Below, one piece after another: positions 8,001-17,133 of a stretch of DNA of 63,954 nt. The position numbers were made by a program, and so were the translations under genes. The stretch lies in contig NZ_JAAVSC010000014.1 of assembly GCF_012641095.1 (NCBI RefSeq), positions 1 to 63,954 on the forward strand, given 5' to 3'. Below the pieces are notes generated by a model. It was not told the origin of the DNA and did not search any database. It worked only from the letters and a program-made list of their open reading frames with translations. Numbering within the stretch: the stretch's first letter is position 1; every line of letters begins with the position of its first letter. The DNA is from Lactobacillus sp. HBUAS51381. Its GTDB lineage: Bacteria > Bacillota > Bacilli > Lactobacillales > Lactobacillaceae.

Positions 8001-8236
8001 ACTGGAGTACGAGCCGTTAGGAACTAATTTTCGGTTGGGCTAGGTTGGTCGGCGACTCAGGGGTGAAATAGATGATCGCCAAATCCATCTAGATGGGTCC
8101 GTCACCAATAGTCAGACTGAGAAGATTGCTTGTCCTCTGTAATGACGCTAATTGTGATGACCAATAAGCATCGTGATAAGGTTATCGGTCAGTAGTTGGG
8201 CATTGAAAAAGTTGCTAAAAAGTGAAGATGAAACGA
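8001..8236. other. Gap with no recognised feature
   Basis: No reading frame with family character, no hairpin with a T-run and no repeat shared with the rest of the window was found here. Confidence 0.5.
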
Positions 8237-8276
8237 AAAAAGTGCACGCAGTCATATCTCGACTACGTGCACTTTT
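8237..8276 (-). terminator. yidC terminator
   Basis: Arms aaaaagtgcacg (8237-8248) and cgtgcactttt (8266-8276) form a strong stem; on the minus strand a T-run follows, just after the yidC stop codon. Confidence 0.8.
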
Positions 8277-8296
8277 ACAACCTATTCAGACTTTAA

Positions 8297-9211
8297 TTAA
8301 TGGTGCCGTTGTTGTTTACCGGCATTCCGGTTACGATTCTTTTGTTGCGTCTTGGCACTGGCCTCGGCTTTGGCCGCTGGTGTGGCGGGTTTAGGTGCCA
8401 CGGGAGCCACAACTGGAGCAGGCCGATCCTTCATCTTTTCCTTGATTTCCCGACGAATCTTAGGCCGGTAGAAGTTGATGATGAGCGTCTGTACACAGGC
8501 GAATAACCCACCGACGAAGAAGTACAGGCCTAATCCGGCTGGTGAACTCAACGTGAAGAAGAGGATCATTACTGGCGAGAGTAACAGCGTGATTCGCATC
8601 TGTTTCTTCTGATCCTCTGGCATACCCAACATTGAAAGGTAGGCTTGCAAGAGGTAGGAGAGGAAGGACAGAACGGCTAAAATCCAACTCGATTTCCCTA
8701 GCGGAATTGTCATGAAGACGGCACCAGATAGTTCTGGTGAATACCGGATTGCGGCATACAGAGCAGCGAAGATTGGCATTTGAATCAGTAAAGGTAAACA
8801 ACCAATACCGCCCGTCATGCTGATGCCGTTTTCCTTATACATTGCCATCATGGCTTGGCCAGCGGCAGATTGTTCTTCAGGTGTCTTGGCTTCCTTTTGC
8901 CGTTTCTGTAAAGCAGCCATCTGTGGCCGAACCATTGAGATCTTTTCCTGTTGAACGGTGGCGCTCCGCATCTGCTTAACCATGATTGGGAGCAAGACCA
9001 TCCGAACAATCACTGTCAGGACGATGATGGCCCAGCCGTAGCTGTTTCCGAAGATCTGGGCGAGCCAGTCCATGACGTGTTGTCCGGGAACGGCCAAGTA
9101 GTCGTAGACAAAGCCGTACGGTTTACCGTTTTTAGTTTGGACACACCCACTCAAGATGAGGGCCATGGCCGCTAACGCACCGGTAACCGTGACTTTCTTG
9201 GAGATTTTCAT
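8297..9211 (-). CDS. yidC: Membrane protein insertase YidC (lipoprotein)
   Basis: A 304-residue YidC/Oxa1/Alb3 insertase that inserts membrane proteins, alone or with SecYEG. A lipoprotein signal with lipobox LSGC (cysteine near residue 23) opens the protein, usual for Gram-positive YidC. Five membrane segments follow, with the conserved IVLTVIVRMVLLPI, the cytoplasmic loop MVRPQMAALQKRQ and CLPLLIQMPIFAALYAAI. The tail is strongly basic and ends KNRNRNAGKQQRHH, reminiscent of the ribosome-binding tail of YidC2-type paralogues. An upstream ATG at 9262 would place 17 residues before the signal peptide, so I use 9211, with AAAGGGG upstream. acyP lies just upstream on the same strand. Confidence 0.93.
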   Translation of the reverse strand: MKISKKVTVTGALAAMALILSGCVQTKNGKPYGFVYDYLAVPGQHVMDWLAQIFGNSYGWAIIVLTVIVRMVLLPIMVKQMRSATVQQEKISMVRPQMAALQKRQKEAKTPEEQSAAGQAMMAMYKENGISMTGGIGCLPLLIQMPIFAALYAAIRYSPELSGAVFMTIPLGKSSWILAVLSFLSYLLQAYLSMLGMPEDQKKQMRITLLLSPVMILFFTLSSPAGLGLYFFVGGLFACVQTLIINFYRPKIRREIKEKMKDRPAPVVAPVAPKPATPAAKAEASAKTQQKNRNRNAGKQQRHH

Positions 9212-9322
9212 ATTAATTTTGAACCCCTTTGTATTTAAAACGTAGAGCGCGCACGCCCCCAAACGACGAAAACGCCGCTAACATCAAACATATTACTTGA
9301 TTTGGTGGTGATTTTCAAATGA

Positions 9323-9595
9323 TTATCTAGTGATTATGCGAAAATCGGTAAATCGCTGGGGTCGAGCCGCTGTGACGTTGAGGTCGCGCACGATGGCCCA
9401 GGGAGTCACCCCATGTTTGAGCTGCTGGGTAAAATCAGATAATTGCTGGGCATCGCCACTAGCGACGATAGCGACTTGCCCGGATGGCAGGTTCTGAACG
9501 GTTCCGGTCACGCCCAACTGTTGGGCGAGGCGCGCTGCGGACCAGCGAAAGCCGACCCCCTGAACCTGTCCCGAGACTAAGATATGTTGCGTCAT
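9323..9595 (-). CDS. acyP: Acylphosphatase
   Basis: A 90-residue acylphosphatase, hydrolysing acyl phosphates such as acetyl or carbamoyl phosphate. The signature [16 protein letters not shown] near residues 9-24 contains the catalytic arginine; the second signature is [12 protein letters not shown] with the catalytic asparagine. Length is exactly typical. The start is ATG 9595 with AGGGGG about 12 nt upstream; the longer frame to 9658 adds a leader unlike the family. It precedes yidC on the same strand with a 111-bp gap and is divergent from the trmH-type gene, with a dispersed repeat in between. Confidence 0.92.
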   Translation of the reverse strand: MTQHILVSGQVQGVGFRWSAARLAQQLGVTGTVQNLPSGQVAIVASGDAQQLSDFTQQLKHGVTPWAIVRDLNVTAARPQRFTDFRIITR

Positions 9596-9698
9596 CACAA
9601 AAAAGTTCCCCCTTATGCTGGATGCTGGAAAATTTAGATTAATCATAACGCGAAGCACCGCGGCTGCCTAGTGATATGGTAAAATTAGTCGTGTGATC

Positions 9699-10054
9699 TG
9701 AAGGCTGAAAGATAGAAAACAGATGAGATCTCTGGTGTGACAAGGATAACCCCTATTATAATATGATTGTCGTGTACTGGCCGCCTTACCGTTCGCCAAA
9801 TTTGACGCACTCACGGCTACATGAGATGTATCCAATTAAACTGACGGAACGTTGCCATTCCAGCGATGTCACCGCACATTTAGTGATTTTCAACCACTGT
9901 AACCGGAGACAGCCGGAGGACCGCTTCTCAGGCCGCAGGCGGTCCCCACAGCGCCGGAATCTCTGGCAGCCGCAGGTGGTCGTTGATGCCTAATTTAATG
10001 GCGATAAGCCTTACCAACTGGGACTGGAGTGTGTTCGCGGACTTTCGGCCTTTT
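9699..10054 (-). repeat. Dispersed repeat, copy R1 (356 bp, minus orientation)
   Basis: In reverse orientation this matches the 48953-49546 copy along both ends. The terminal repeats are tgaaggctgaaag (9699-9711) and the complement of aaaaggccgaaag (10042-10054). It lacks two internal blocks found in the long copies. In particular it has a single CCAAATTT (9796-9803) where the others have an AAATTTGG-bounded hairpin block. It fills most of the gap between the divergent acyP and trmH-type genes. No target duplication is visible. Confidence 0.85.
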
Positions 10055-10171
10055 GCTGGTCGGCAATTTTCAGGAACACCGACTGCCTAAAATGGGCAGA
10101 AAAATATAAATCTACTATATATTAAGTGAGTTTTTGAATAAATAAGTGCAAATTGAGTGGAGGAGAGTAAC

Positions 10172-10942
10172 GTGAGAGAAAAAATAACGTCGGGTCAAAA
10201 TAAACGGGTTAAGCAGTGGCGAGCCTTAACTTCAAAAAAGGGCCGCCGGGCGACACAATCCTACCTGTTGGAGGGGTGGCATCTGGTCCAAGAAGCGGTT
10301 AAGGCCCAAGTGCCACTGACGGCCGTCATGGGGACAACGGAGCAGTTAGCCGCGCATGCAGCGGCTTTGCCAGCCAATGTCGACGTCTTTGAACTGACCG
10401 ACAGCATCGCCAAAACCTTGGGCGATACCAGTACGCCACAGGGAATCTTTGCCACGGCGCCAATCCCAGACGACACCAGTGTCACGCCCGCCACTGCCAC
10501 GGGGACCTGGCTGTTCTTGGATCACGTGCAGGACCCCGGAAATATCGGAACGATGGTCCGGACGGCCGATGCGGCGGGACTAGCCGGTGTGGTTCTGGGC
10601 CAAGGCAGTGCGAGTCGCTTCTTACCCAAGGTGCTACGGTCGATGCAGGGGAGCCAATTCCACATTCAACTGGTGGAGGGCGACCTCCATGCATGGATTA
10701 CGGCATTTACACAACGTCAATTGCCCGTCTACGGGACGAATTTGGACCCGCAAGCCAAGGATTATCGTGATGTGGCCGCGATGACCGCCGGCGCCATTGT
10801 GATGGGGAATGAGGGCAATGGCATGGCTCCGGATCTCCAGCAACTGACAACACAAAATCTTTACATTCCCATCAAGGGTCAGGCGGAATCGCTTAACGTT
10901 GCTGTTGCAGCGGGAATTGTCATGTTTCGGCTTGTGGGCTGA
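10172..10942 (+). CDS. TrmH/SpoU family RNA 2'-O-methyltransferase
   Basis: A 256-residue SPOUT methyltransferase that uses S-adenosylmethionine to methylate a ribose 2'-OH in rRNA or tRNA. The N-terminal substrate-binding domain has the usual SGQNKRVKQWRAL. The C-terminal knotted domain has motif 1 LDHVQDPGNIGTMVRTADAAG, motif 2 AIVMGNEGNGM and motif 3 IPIKGQAESLNVAVAAGIVMF. The exact target is not deducible. The start is GTG 10172, eight bases after GGAGGAG; a GTG at 10157 would lie before this RBS. The position ahead of pheST matches ysgA of Bacillus. Confidence 0.88.
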   Translation: MREKITSGQNKRVKQWRALTSKKGRRATQSYLLEGWHLVQEAVKAQVPLTAVMGTTEQLAAHAAALPANVDVFELTDSIAKTLGDTSTPQGIFATAPIPDDTSVTPATATGTWLFLDHVQDPGNIGTMVRTADAAGLAGVVLGQGSASRFLPKVLRSMQGSQFHIQLVEGDLHAWITAFTQRQLPVYGTNLDPQAKDYRDVAAMTAGAIVMGNEGNGMAPDLQQLTTQNLYIPIKGQAESLNVAVAAGIVMFRLVG

Positions 10943-10986
10943 ACGTTAAGAAACGGTAAATCAAGCTGACTTTCAAGACATTTTCA

Positions 10987-11014
10987 TTGCTTTTTATTTA
11001 AAAGGAAGTATGAT
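10987..11014 (+). promoter_or_regulatory. Promoter of the HD protein gene
   Basis: A -35 TTGCTT (10987-10992) and -10 TATGAT (11009-11014) with a 16-nt spacer, 57 nt before the start codon. Confidence 0.5.
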
Positions 11015-11070
11015 ATAGGGTAATTGAGAAAGACTAAAAATCATAATTCTAAATGAAAAGGAAGCATTCT

Positions 11071-11568
11071 ATGACCAAACTTACTTGGCGTGATGACCCC
11101 GAGTACCTCGCTTTAGTTTCTGATTTGTTGGAAAAGGAGCCAGTCCAACGCCTGGCGAATTATACCCAGCATCACCATTCAACCCGTTTGGAACACTCAA
11201 TTTCGGTGTCCTATAACAGTTATTTAATTGCAAAGAAACTAGGCTTGAACACCCGGGCCACCGCACGTGGTGGGTTGTTACACGATTTATTCTATTATGA
11301 TTGGCGCACGACGAAGTTCAACTTAGGCTCGCATGCCTTTATTCATCCCCGAGTCGCTCTGCGGAACGCCGAAAAGCTGACCGATTTGAGCCCGATGGAA
11401 AAGGACATTATCTTAAAGCATATGTGGGGTGCCACTCTGGCAACGCCTAAATATCGGGAAAGTGCCATTGTGTCCTTGGTTGATGACTATGAAGCGATCC
11501 ATGAATTCTTTGGACCGACTCGGAAGCACGTCCAAGCCTTTGTTGAGAAGCTTACGCCTAACGCCTAG
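11071..11568 (+). CDS. HD-domain phosphohydrolase-like protein
   Basis: A 165-residue protein with an HD metal-binding core: RLEHSISVSYNSYLIAKKL, then ARGGLLHDLFYYDW with the HD pair, later KDIILKHMWG and a final SLVDDYEAI aspartate. This is the H..HD..D pattern of small HD hydrolases that act on phosphate esters or nucleotides; substrate unknown. The start ATG 11071 has AAAGGAAG a few bases upstream; the earlier ATG at 11053 lacks an RBS and would place that RBS inside the gene. A paralogue of this type is common beside trmH and pheS in lactobacilli. Confidence 0.83.
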   Translation: MTKLTWRDDPEYLALVSDLLEKEPVQRLANYTQHHHSTRLEHSISVSYNSYLIAKKLGLNTRATARGGLLHDLFYYDWRTTKFNLGSHAFIHPRVALRNAEKLTDLSPMEKDIILKHMWGATLATPKYRESAIVSLVDDYEAIHEFFGPTRKHVQAFVEKLTPNA

Positions 11569-11604
11569 TTTCAGTTGAAACTTAGATGGGAGGCCAGAAT
11601 TACC

Positions 11605-11970
11605 ATGCAAATGATGTCATCAGAGAAGACCACAGACACGGTTGATTTCTCACTTTGTCCGCGTTTTGAGCAAACTTTTTCGTTTCTCGGGAAGAAGTGG
11701 AATGGGCTCATCATTGACGTCCTCCTTCATGAGGGACCCCAGCGGTTTAAGGATCTCGCACACAAGGTTCCCCGTTGTAGCGACCGTGTCTTGGTTGAAC
11801 GACTGAAGGAATTAGAAGTGAATGGCGTCATCGTTCGCCGGACCTTTCCAGACAATTCGTTAATTGAATACGAATTGACAACGAAGGGTGAGGAATTCAA
11901 GGATGTTATGGCCGCGGTTCATGCGTGGTCGGATAAGTGGTCGTGCCCCACTGAGGCGGACCAGAAGTAG
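11605..11970 (+). CDS. HxlR family transcriptional regulator
   Basis: A 121-residue winged-helix regulator. Characteristic features are CPRFEQTFSFLGKKW near the start, LLHEGPQRFKDLAHKVPRCSDRVLVERLKELEVNGVI (recognition helix and wing) and the closing LTTKGEEFKDVM. HxlR proteins are dimeric, often respond to aldehydes or redox state and usually control an adjacent gene. Here the next gene is the T-box-controlled pheS, so no obvious target is adjacent. ATG 11605 follows GGGAGG. Its stop codon abuts the -35 element of the pheST leader. Confidence 0.87.
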   Translation: MQMMSSEKTTDTVDFSLCPRFEQTFSFLGKKWNGLIIDVLLHEGPQRFKDLAHKVPRCSDRVLVERLKELEVNGVIVRRTFPDNSLIEYELTTKGEEFKDVMAAVHAWSDKWSCPTEADQK

Positions 11971-11999
11971 TTGACAGTCGGTCAAAAGTCGGCTAGTCT
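11971..11999 (+). promoter_or_regulatory. pheST promoter
   Basis: Consensus -35 TTGACA (11971-11976) directly follows the hxlR stop codon; -10 TAGTCT (11994-11999) after 17 nt. The long leader to pheS follows. Confidence 0.6.
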
Positions 12000-12009
12000 A
12001 TAACTTGTA

Positions 12010-12270
12010 ATAAATTTAAAAACGATGATAGAAAAGCAGTAGCCGGTGCAATTTGTCAGGAAGAGTTTGCCAAGACTGGAAGCAAACTTCAAATTACTGG
12101 GTGAATTCAGTTCTTGAGTTGTAATCGGGAGTCGTGGTGACACGATGAATGATTTTCCGGTGAGTGACCGTTATCACTTCTGAGTGTGGTTGATGCCTGC
12201 GGGGATCGACTGAATCAGGGTGGTACCGCGAAGCTTCGTCCCTAGTTATGGGGACGGAGCCTTTTTTTGT
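12010..12270 (+). promoter_or_regulatory. T-box riboswitch controlling pheST
   Basis: The T-box sequence AGGGTGGTACCGCG lies at 12217-12230, followed by an intrinsic terminator with arms gcttcgtccc (12233-12242) and ggggacggagc (12250-12260) and a run of seven T. The 200 nt before it form the stem I region. Uncharged tRNA should bind the specifier loop and the T-box bulge, preventing terminator formation and raising pheST expression when phenylalanine is scarce. TTC triplets occur in the stem I 3' side, but I could not fix which is the specifier. Confidence 0.9.
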
Positions 12271-12344
12271 GGCCATTTACGGTTAACACTCAGAAGTGAC
12301 GGGCTAACGGAATTAGGAAAGTAAAAGAAAATGGAGGATGACGT

Positions 12345-13391
12345 ATGTCGTTAAAGGATAAACTTAGCGAATTGCGGCAACGCGGTTTAGCTGATATCAA
12401 GCAATCTTCAGACTTAAAAGACGTTAATCAAGTGCGCGTCCAGTTGTTAGGGAAAAAGGGCCCCATTACCGAGGTCTTACGCGGGATGCGTGACCTGGAT
12501 GCCGAGGAACGGCCCAAAGTCGGGGCCTTCGCTAACGAGATTCGTGATGATTTGACGAATGCCCTGACGCAACGCAAGGAAGAGCTCGAACGGGCGGTCT
12601 TAAACGCCCAATTGGCCAAGGAAACGGTGGACGTGACGCTGCCAGGAACGCCGGTTGCCAAGGGTGAACCCCACGTGATCCAACAGATTGTGGATCAGAT
12701 TGAGGACCTTTTCTTGGGAATGGGCTATCAGGTGCTCAGTGGTCCCGAAGTGGAAGAGGACAAGTACAACTTTGAGATGATGAACCTGCCGAAGAATCAC
12801 CCCGCCCGTGATATGCAGGACACGTTCTACATTACCAAGGAAATCTTGATGCGGACCCAGACCTCGCCAATGCAGGCGCGGACCCTGGAAAAGCACGACT
12901 TCAGCCAAGGACCTTTGAAGATGATCTCTCCCGGTGTTGTTTATCGGCGGGATACCGATGACCCAACCCACTCCCACCAATTCCATCAAGTGGAAGGACT
13001 GGTCATTGATAAGCACATTACCATGGCCGACTTAAAGGGGACACTTCAGGTCCTGGCCCACGAATTATTCGGAGACAAATTCGACGTGCGGTTGCGGCCC
13101 AGCTACTTCCCATTTACCGAACCATCCGTTGAAGCCGACATTACCTGCTTTAACTGCGGCGGTAAGGGCTGCAAAGTCTGCAAGAACACCGGTTGGATCG
13201 AAGTGTTGGGTGCCGGAATGGTGCATCCAAACGTCTTGAAGATGGCCGGCGTCGATCCTGACGTTTACGGCGGGTTTGCCTTCGGGGTTGGTCCCGATCG
13301 TTTTGCCATGTTGAAGTATGGGGTCGATGACATCCGGAACTTCTACTTAAATGATGTCCGGTTCCTCACCCAATTTACAAAGAAAGGATAA
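12345..13391 (+). CDS. pheS: Phenylalanine-tRNA ligase alpha subunit
   Basis: A 348-residue catalytic subunit of the alpha2-beta2 enzyme that charges tRNA-Phe. The N-terminal coiled coil (about 1-90) binds tRNA. The class II core has motif 2 in TSPMQARTL and [21 protein letters not shown], and the late motif 3 [15 protein letters not shown] zinc-like cluster [17 protein letters not shown] sits before motif 3, as in Firmicute homologues. ATG with GGAGGATG upstream. First gene of the T-box operon; pheT follows after 9 bp. Confidence 0.97.
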   Translation: MSLKDKLSELRQRGLADIKQSSDLKDVNQVRVQLLGKKGPITEVLRGMRDLDAEERPKVGAFANEIRDDLTNALTQRKEELERAVLNAQLAKETVDVTLPGTPVAKGEPHVIQQIVDQIEDLFLGMGYQVLSGPEVEEDKYNFEMMNLPKNHPARDMQDTFYITKEILMRTQTSPMQARTLEKHDFSQGPLKMISPGVVYRRDTDDPTHSHQFHQVEGLVIDKHITMADLKGTLQVLAHELFGDKFDVRLRPSYFPFTEPSVEADITCFNCGGKGCKVCKNTGWIEVLGAGMVHPNVLKMAGVDPDVYGGFAFGVGPDRFAMLKYGVDDIRNFYLNDVRFLTQFTKKG

Positions 13392-13400
13392 TCGCCAACC

Positions 13401-15809
13401 ATGAAGATTTCATACAATTGGATTAAAGAATATTTAGACTTAAACGTAAAACCCGCTGATTTGGCGGAAAAGATCGAACGAACTTCCGTGGAAGTCGATA
13501 GTGTGACGACGCCTAGCGATGGCCTCAAGAAGATCGTGGTTGGTCACGTCCTTTCCATGGTCGCCCATCCCGACTCCGATCACTTGCACATCTGCCAAGT
13601 TGACGTCGGTGAAGATGACCCCTTGCAAATTGTGTGTGGGGCGCCCAACGTTGCGGCCGGCCAAAACGTGATTGTGGCCTTGCCAGGCTCTCGGATTGCC
13701 GACAACGTGAAGATTAAGAAGTCCAAGATGCGCGGCGTACCGTCCGCGGGGATGATCTGTGCCCTTCAAGAAATTGGTTTTAGTGAAGATGTCGTACCGA
13801 AGAAGTACGTCGATGGCATCTACGTCTTACCAGCCGATGCTAAGCCGGGCGATGCCGTCTACGATTACCTCGGCATGAACGACAGCCTGATTGACTTAGA
13901 CGTCACGCCTAATCGTGGGGACATGTTGAGTCTTTACGGGACACTCCATGATCTGGCGGCCATTTACGACAAGCCACTCAAGCTGGATCGCCCGGACGTT
14001 AAGGAAACAGGTACCGACATTCAGGACCAACTGACCGTTCACGTGGACGACCAGCTCTCCTCGCAATACCGGATGCGCTTGGTCAAGAACGTCAAGTTGG
14101 CACCGAGTCCAATGTGGCTCCAGATTCGTCTCTGGAATGCCGGATTGCGGCCCATCAACAATGTCGTGGACATTACCAACTACATCATGTTGAAGTACGG
14201 CCAACCGCTACACGCCTTTGACTACGACAAGTTTGCTGGCGAAGACGTCTACGTTCGGACGGCCAAGGCGGGTGAAAAATTAACGACCTTGGACGAAAAC
14301 GACCACGACCTTGATGAAACGGACATTGTGATTGCCGACGAAAAGGCGCCAATCGCCTTAGCCGGTGTGATGGGTGGCCTGAGCACGTCGATTCAAGACG
14401 GGACGACCACGGTCGCTATTGAATCCGCCGTCTTTGAGCACGATCACATTCGCAAGGCGGCTCAACGGCACAATTTGCATACGGATGCGTCCCAACGTTT
14501 CGAACGGGGCGTTAACCAAGCCGGTGTTCAGGAAGCCTTGGATGCGGCCGCACAGATGATGACAGAATTGGCCGACGGTGAGGTACAAGTCGGTACGGTG
14601 GTGGGCAGCGATAACGTGCCTGATCCCGCGGTGATTGACATCACGTTGACCCACGTCAATGCGATTCTGGGGACCGCCTTAACGATGGATCAAGTGACCC
14701 ACATTCTGGAAAGCCTGGGCTTCACGGTCGCCGTTAGTGGCGATAAGCTGACGGTGACGGTTGCCGTTCGGCGCAATGATATTCACATTCCGGCCGATCT
14801 GCTGGAAGAAATTGCCCGAATTTACGGTTACGATCAACTCCCCGCAACCTTACCGACGGGCCGGATGACCATGGGTACACTGACAAGCAAGCAACGGCTG
14901 ATGCGTGCCACCCGGCATTCGCTGGAAGGCTTGGGCCTGAACCAGGCGATTTCCTACGCGCTGACAACGGAAGCCAAGGCCCAGATGTTCATGATGAAGG
15001 CCAGCGAACCGACGCATTTGGCTTGGCCAATGACCGTGGACCACGCCGTTTTACGGATGAACGTGATCTCTGGTTTATTGGATGACATTGCCTACAACTC
15101 CGCTCGGAAGGTGAAGGACGTGGCGCTCTACGAACAGGGGCGGGTCTTCTACCGTGAAGACGGCAATGACCGCCCTAGCGAAGAGGAACACATTGCCGGC
15201 GCCATTACCGGAACGTTGATGCCCGAATCCTGGAACCAACCAGCCAAAGCGGTCGACTTCTATCAAATGAAGGGGATCGTGGCCGCTTACTTGAAGGATA
15301 TGGCGGTTAATGGTGACGTGACCTACGTGCCAAACGCCGACATGCCGGAAATGCACCCGGGTCGGACCGCCGACATCTTGGTTCACGGTCACCGGATTGG
15401 GTTCTTGGGTCAGATTCACCCATTGGTCGCTAAGCAATTTAAGATTGCGGCAACTTACGTCTTTGAATTGAACCTGCAAGCCATCATCGACATGCCTAAG
15501 CAGGAGAACCAATACGACGTGATTTCCCGTTACCCAGCGATTACGCGAGACATTGCAATGTTGGTGGATGATGACATCACCAACGACCAAGTCGTGGCGT
15601 TGATCGAACGTCGCGGGGGTGCCTTCCTACAATCCGTCAAGCTATTTGACGTGTACGATGGCGTGAAGGTCCCGAAGGGCAAGAAGTCCTTGGCCTACAC
15701 GTTAACCTACCAAGATAAGCATGAAACGTTGGTTGACGATGCCGTCACCCAGGCGTTTGACAAGGTTTCTAAGCGTCTAGAAGACGACTTAGGGGCTCAG
15801 ATTCGATAA
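13401..15809 (+). CDS. pheT: Phenylalanine-tRNA ligase beta subunit
   Basis: An 802-residue subunit of normal length. In order: an EMAP/OB-type tRNA-binding domain (about 40-155), the B3/B4 editing domain (about 200-400), the B5 domain (about 400-480), a class II-like catalytic remnant, and a C-terminal anticodon-binding FDX-ACB domain (YPAITRDIAMLVDDDI to the end). It corrects Tyr-tRNA-Phe and helps bind tRNA. It is translated with pheS and ends at a hairpin at 15825-15863. No abnormal features. Confidence 0.97.
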   Translation: MKISYNWIKEYLDLNVKPADLAEKIERTSVEVDSVTTPSDGLKKIVVGHVLSMVAHPDSDHLHICQVDVGEDDPLQIVCGAPNVAAGQNVIVALPGSRIADNVKIKKSKMRGVPSAGMICALQEIGFSEDVVPKKYVDGIYVLPADAKPGDAVYDYLGMNDSLIDLDVTPNRGDMLSLYGTLHDLAAIYDKPLKLDRPDVKETGTDIQDQLTVHVDDQLSSQYRMRLVKNVKLAPSPMWLQIRLWNAGLRPINNVVDITNYIMLKYGQPLHAFDYDKFAGEDVYVRTAKAGEKLTTLDENDHDLDETDIVIADEKAPIALAGVMGGLSTSIQDGTTTVAIESAVFEHDHIRKAAQRHNLHTDASQRFERGVNQAGVQEALDAAAQMMTELADGEVQVGTVVGSDNVPDPAVIDITLTHVNAILGTALTMDQVTHILESLGFTVAVSGDKLTVTVAVRRNDIHIPADLLEEIARIYGYDQLPATLPTGRMTMGTLTSKQRLMRATRHSLEGLGLNQAISYALTTEAKAQMFMMKASEPTHLAWPMTVDHAVLRMNVISGLLDDIAYNSARKVKDVALYEQGRVFYREDGNDRPSEEEHIAGAITGTLMPESWNQPAKAVDFYQMKGIVAAYLKDMAVNGDVTYVPNADMPEMHPGRTADILVHGHRIGFLGQIHPLVAKQFKIAATYVFELNLQAIIDMPKQENQYDVISRYPAITRDIAMLVDDDITNDQVVALIERRGGAFLQSVKLFDVYDGVKVPKGKKSLAYTLTYQDKHETLVDDAVTQAFDKVSKRLEDDLGAQIR

Positions 15810-15824
15810 AATTATCAGTGAAGA

Positions 15825-15866
15825 GACGCGCTTGATTTCTCAGTTAGAAATCGAACGCGTCTTTGC
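15825..15866 (+). terminator. Terminator after pheT
   Basis: A 17-bp stem between 15825-15841 and 15847-15863 with a 5-nt loop; the T tract is short (TTT), so efficiency is uncertain. Confidence 0.65.
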
Positions 15867-15924
15867 TAAGTGTATGATTGGTGGATCGATTTATTACATT
15901 TTTATCAAAGTAGCGCTTTCAGGC

Positions 15925-15952
15925 TTCCGCGTTCTGGGAATTTCTGTATAAT
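15925..15952 (+). promoter_or_regulatory. mltG promoter
   Basis: A consensus -10 TATAAT (15947-15952) with a weak -35 TTCCGC (15925-15930), 16 nt apart, upstream of the mltG start codon. Confidence 0.5.
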
Positions 15953-15987
15953 AGAGAAGACTATGGCTATAGAACGGAGGAAATAAG

Positions 15988-17121
15988 TTGGATAATGGCA
16001 ATACGCCCACACCGTCAAGGCAGGATTCGGGCAAAAAGCGATCGTTTGGCCGACGGATCATGATTGGTGTCGCGAGTCTGCTGGTCTTACTGGCCGTGGT
16101 AATCGGTATCTTCGGGTATCACTACTTTCAGACGGCCCTCAAGCCGATGAATACGAAAGACAATGACGTGGTTCAAGTCCACGTGCCACTGGGGGCAACT
16201 TCCAATAAGATTGGACAAATCTTGCAGGATCAGAAGATTGTGAAGAGTGGGATGGTCTTCAACTATTACGTGAAGTCCAATAAGTTCACGAATTTTCAGG
16301 CGGGGTATTACCAGCTCAAACCGTCAATGACCCTCAAGCAAATTGCCAAACAGCTTCAAAAGGGTGGATCGGCAGAACCGATTCAAAGTACAGCAGGCAA
16401 GTTGTTAGTGCGTGAGGGCGAGACCGTTGATCAGTTGGCCGCCGAGATTCCCATTCAGACGGACTTTACGAAGACCGAATTTCTCAATCTGATGAAGGAT
16501 CAGCACTTCTTTGACCAGTTGGCCAAGAAGTATCCACAACTCCTGAGTTCAGCTAAGACGGCCAAGCACGTGCGCTATCGTTTGGAGGGGTACTTGGCAC
16601 CGGCAACGTATCAAGCCGGCAAGAAGATGACCCTCAAGGACATCGTGACACAAATGGTGGCTAAGACCGACCAGAACTTACAGGGAAGCTATGCGACCAT
16701 CAAGAAGCAAAAGCGTAGCGTCCAAGAAGTCATGACGTTAGCATCGTTAATCGAACGTGAAGGGGTCTCGCAAACGGATCGTGATAAGATTGCGGGCGTC
16801 TTCTTGAATCGGATCAAAGCTGGAATGGCTTTGCAATCTGACATTTCCGTTCAATACGCGTTGAAGACGACTAAGAAAACGTTGACGTATAAGGATCTTA
16901 AGGTCAAATCACCATACAACCTGTACGTGCACACCGGTTATGGTCCAGGACCGTTCGATAATCCAAGTGTATCTTCCATTAAGGCAGTGTTACATCCTAA
17001 GGAACAGAAGAAGGGGTACTACTACTTTATCGCGAATACCAAGACGGGGAAGGTTTACTTCTCCCAGACTTACGCGCAACATCAAGAAAAGACGAGTTCA
17101 TTAGCAAGTGATAACAAGTAA
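15988..17121 (+). CDS. mltG: Endolytic transglycosylase MltG (YceG)
   Basis: A 377-residue membrane lytic transglycosylase that cuts nascent peptidoglycan strands and sets glycan length. A short cytoplasmic tail is followed by one membrane helix (about 28-50), a LysM-like region (VPLGATSNKIGQIL) and the YceG catalytic domain with LASLIEREG (catalytic glutamate), LQSDISVQYAL and a closing SPYNLYVHTGYGPGP. It acts outside the membrane. The start is TTG 15988, preceded by CGGAGG. udk follows 3 bp later. Confidence 0.93.
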   Translation: MDNGNTPTPSRQDSGKKRSFGRRIMIGVASLLVLLAVVIGIFGYHYFQTALKPMNTKDNDVVQVHVPLGATSNKIGQILQDQKIVKSGMVFNYYVKSNKFTNFQAGYYQLKPSMTLKQIAKQLQKGGSAEPIQSTAGKLLVREGETVDQLAAEIPIQTDFTKTEFLNLMKDQHFFDQLAKKYPQLLSSAKTAKHVRYRLEGYLAPATYQAGKKMTLKDIVTQMVAKTDQNLQGSYATIKKQKRSVQEVMTLASLIEREGVSQTDRDKIAGVFLNRIKAGMALQSDISVQYALKTTKKTLTYKDLKVKSPYNLYVHTGYGPGPFDNPSVSSIKAVLHPKEQKKGYYYFIANTKTGKVYFSQTYAQHQEKTSSLASDNK

Positions 17122-17133
17122 AGGATGGCGACA

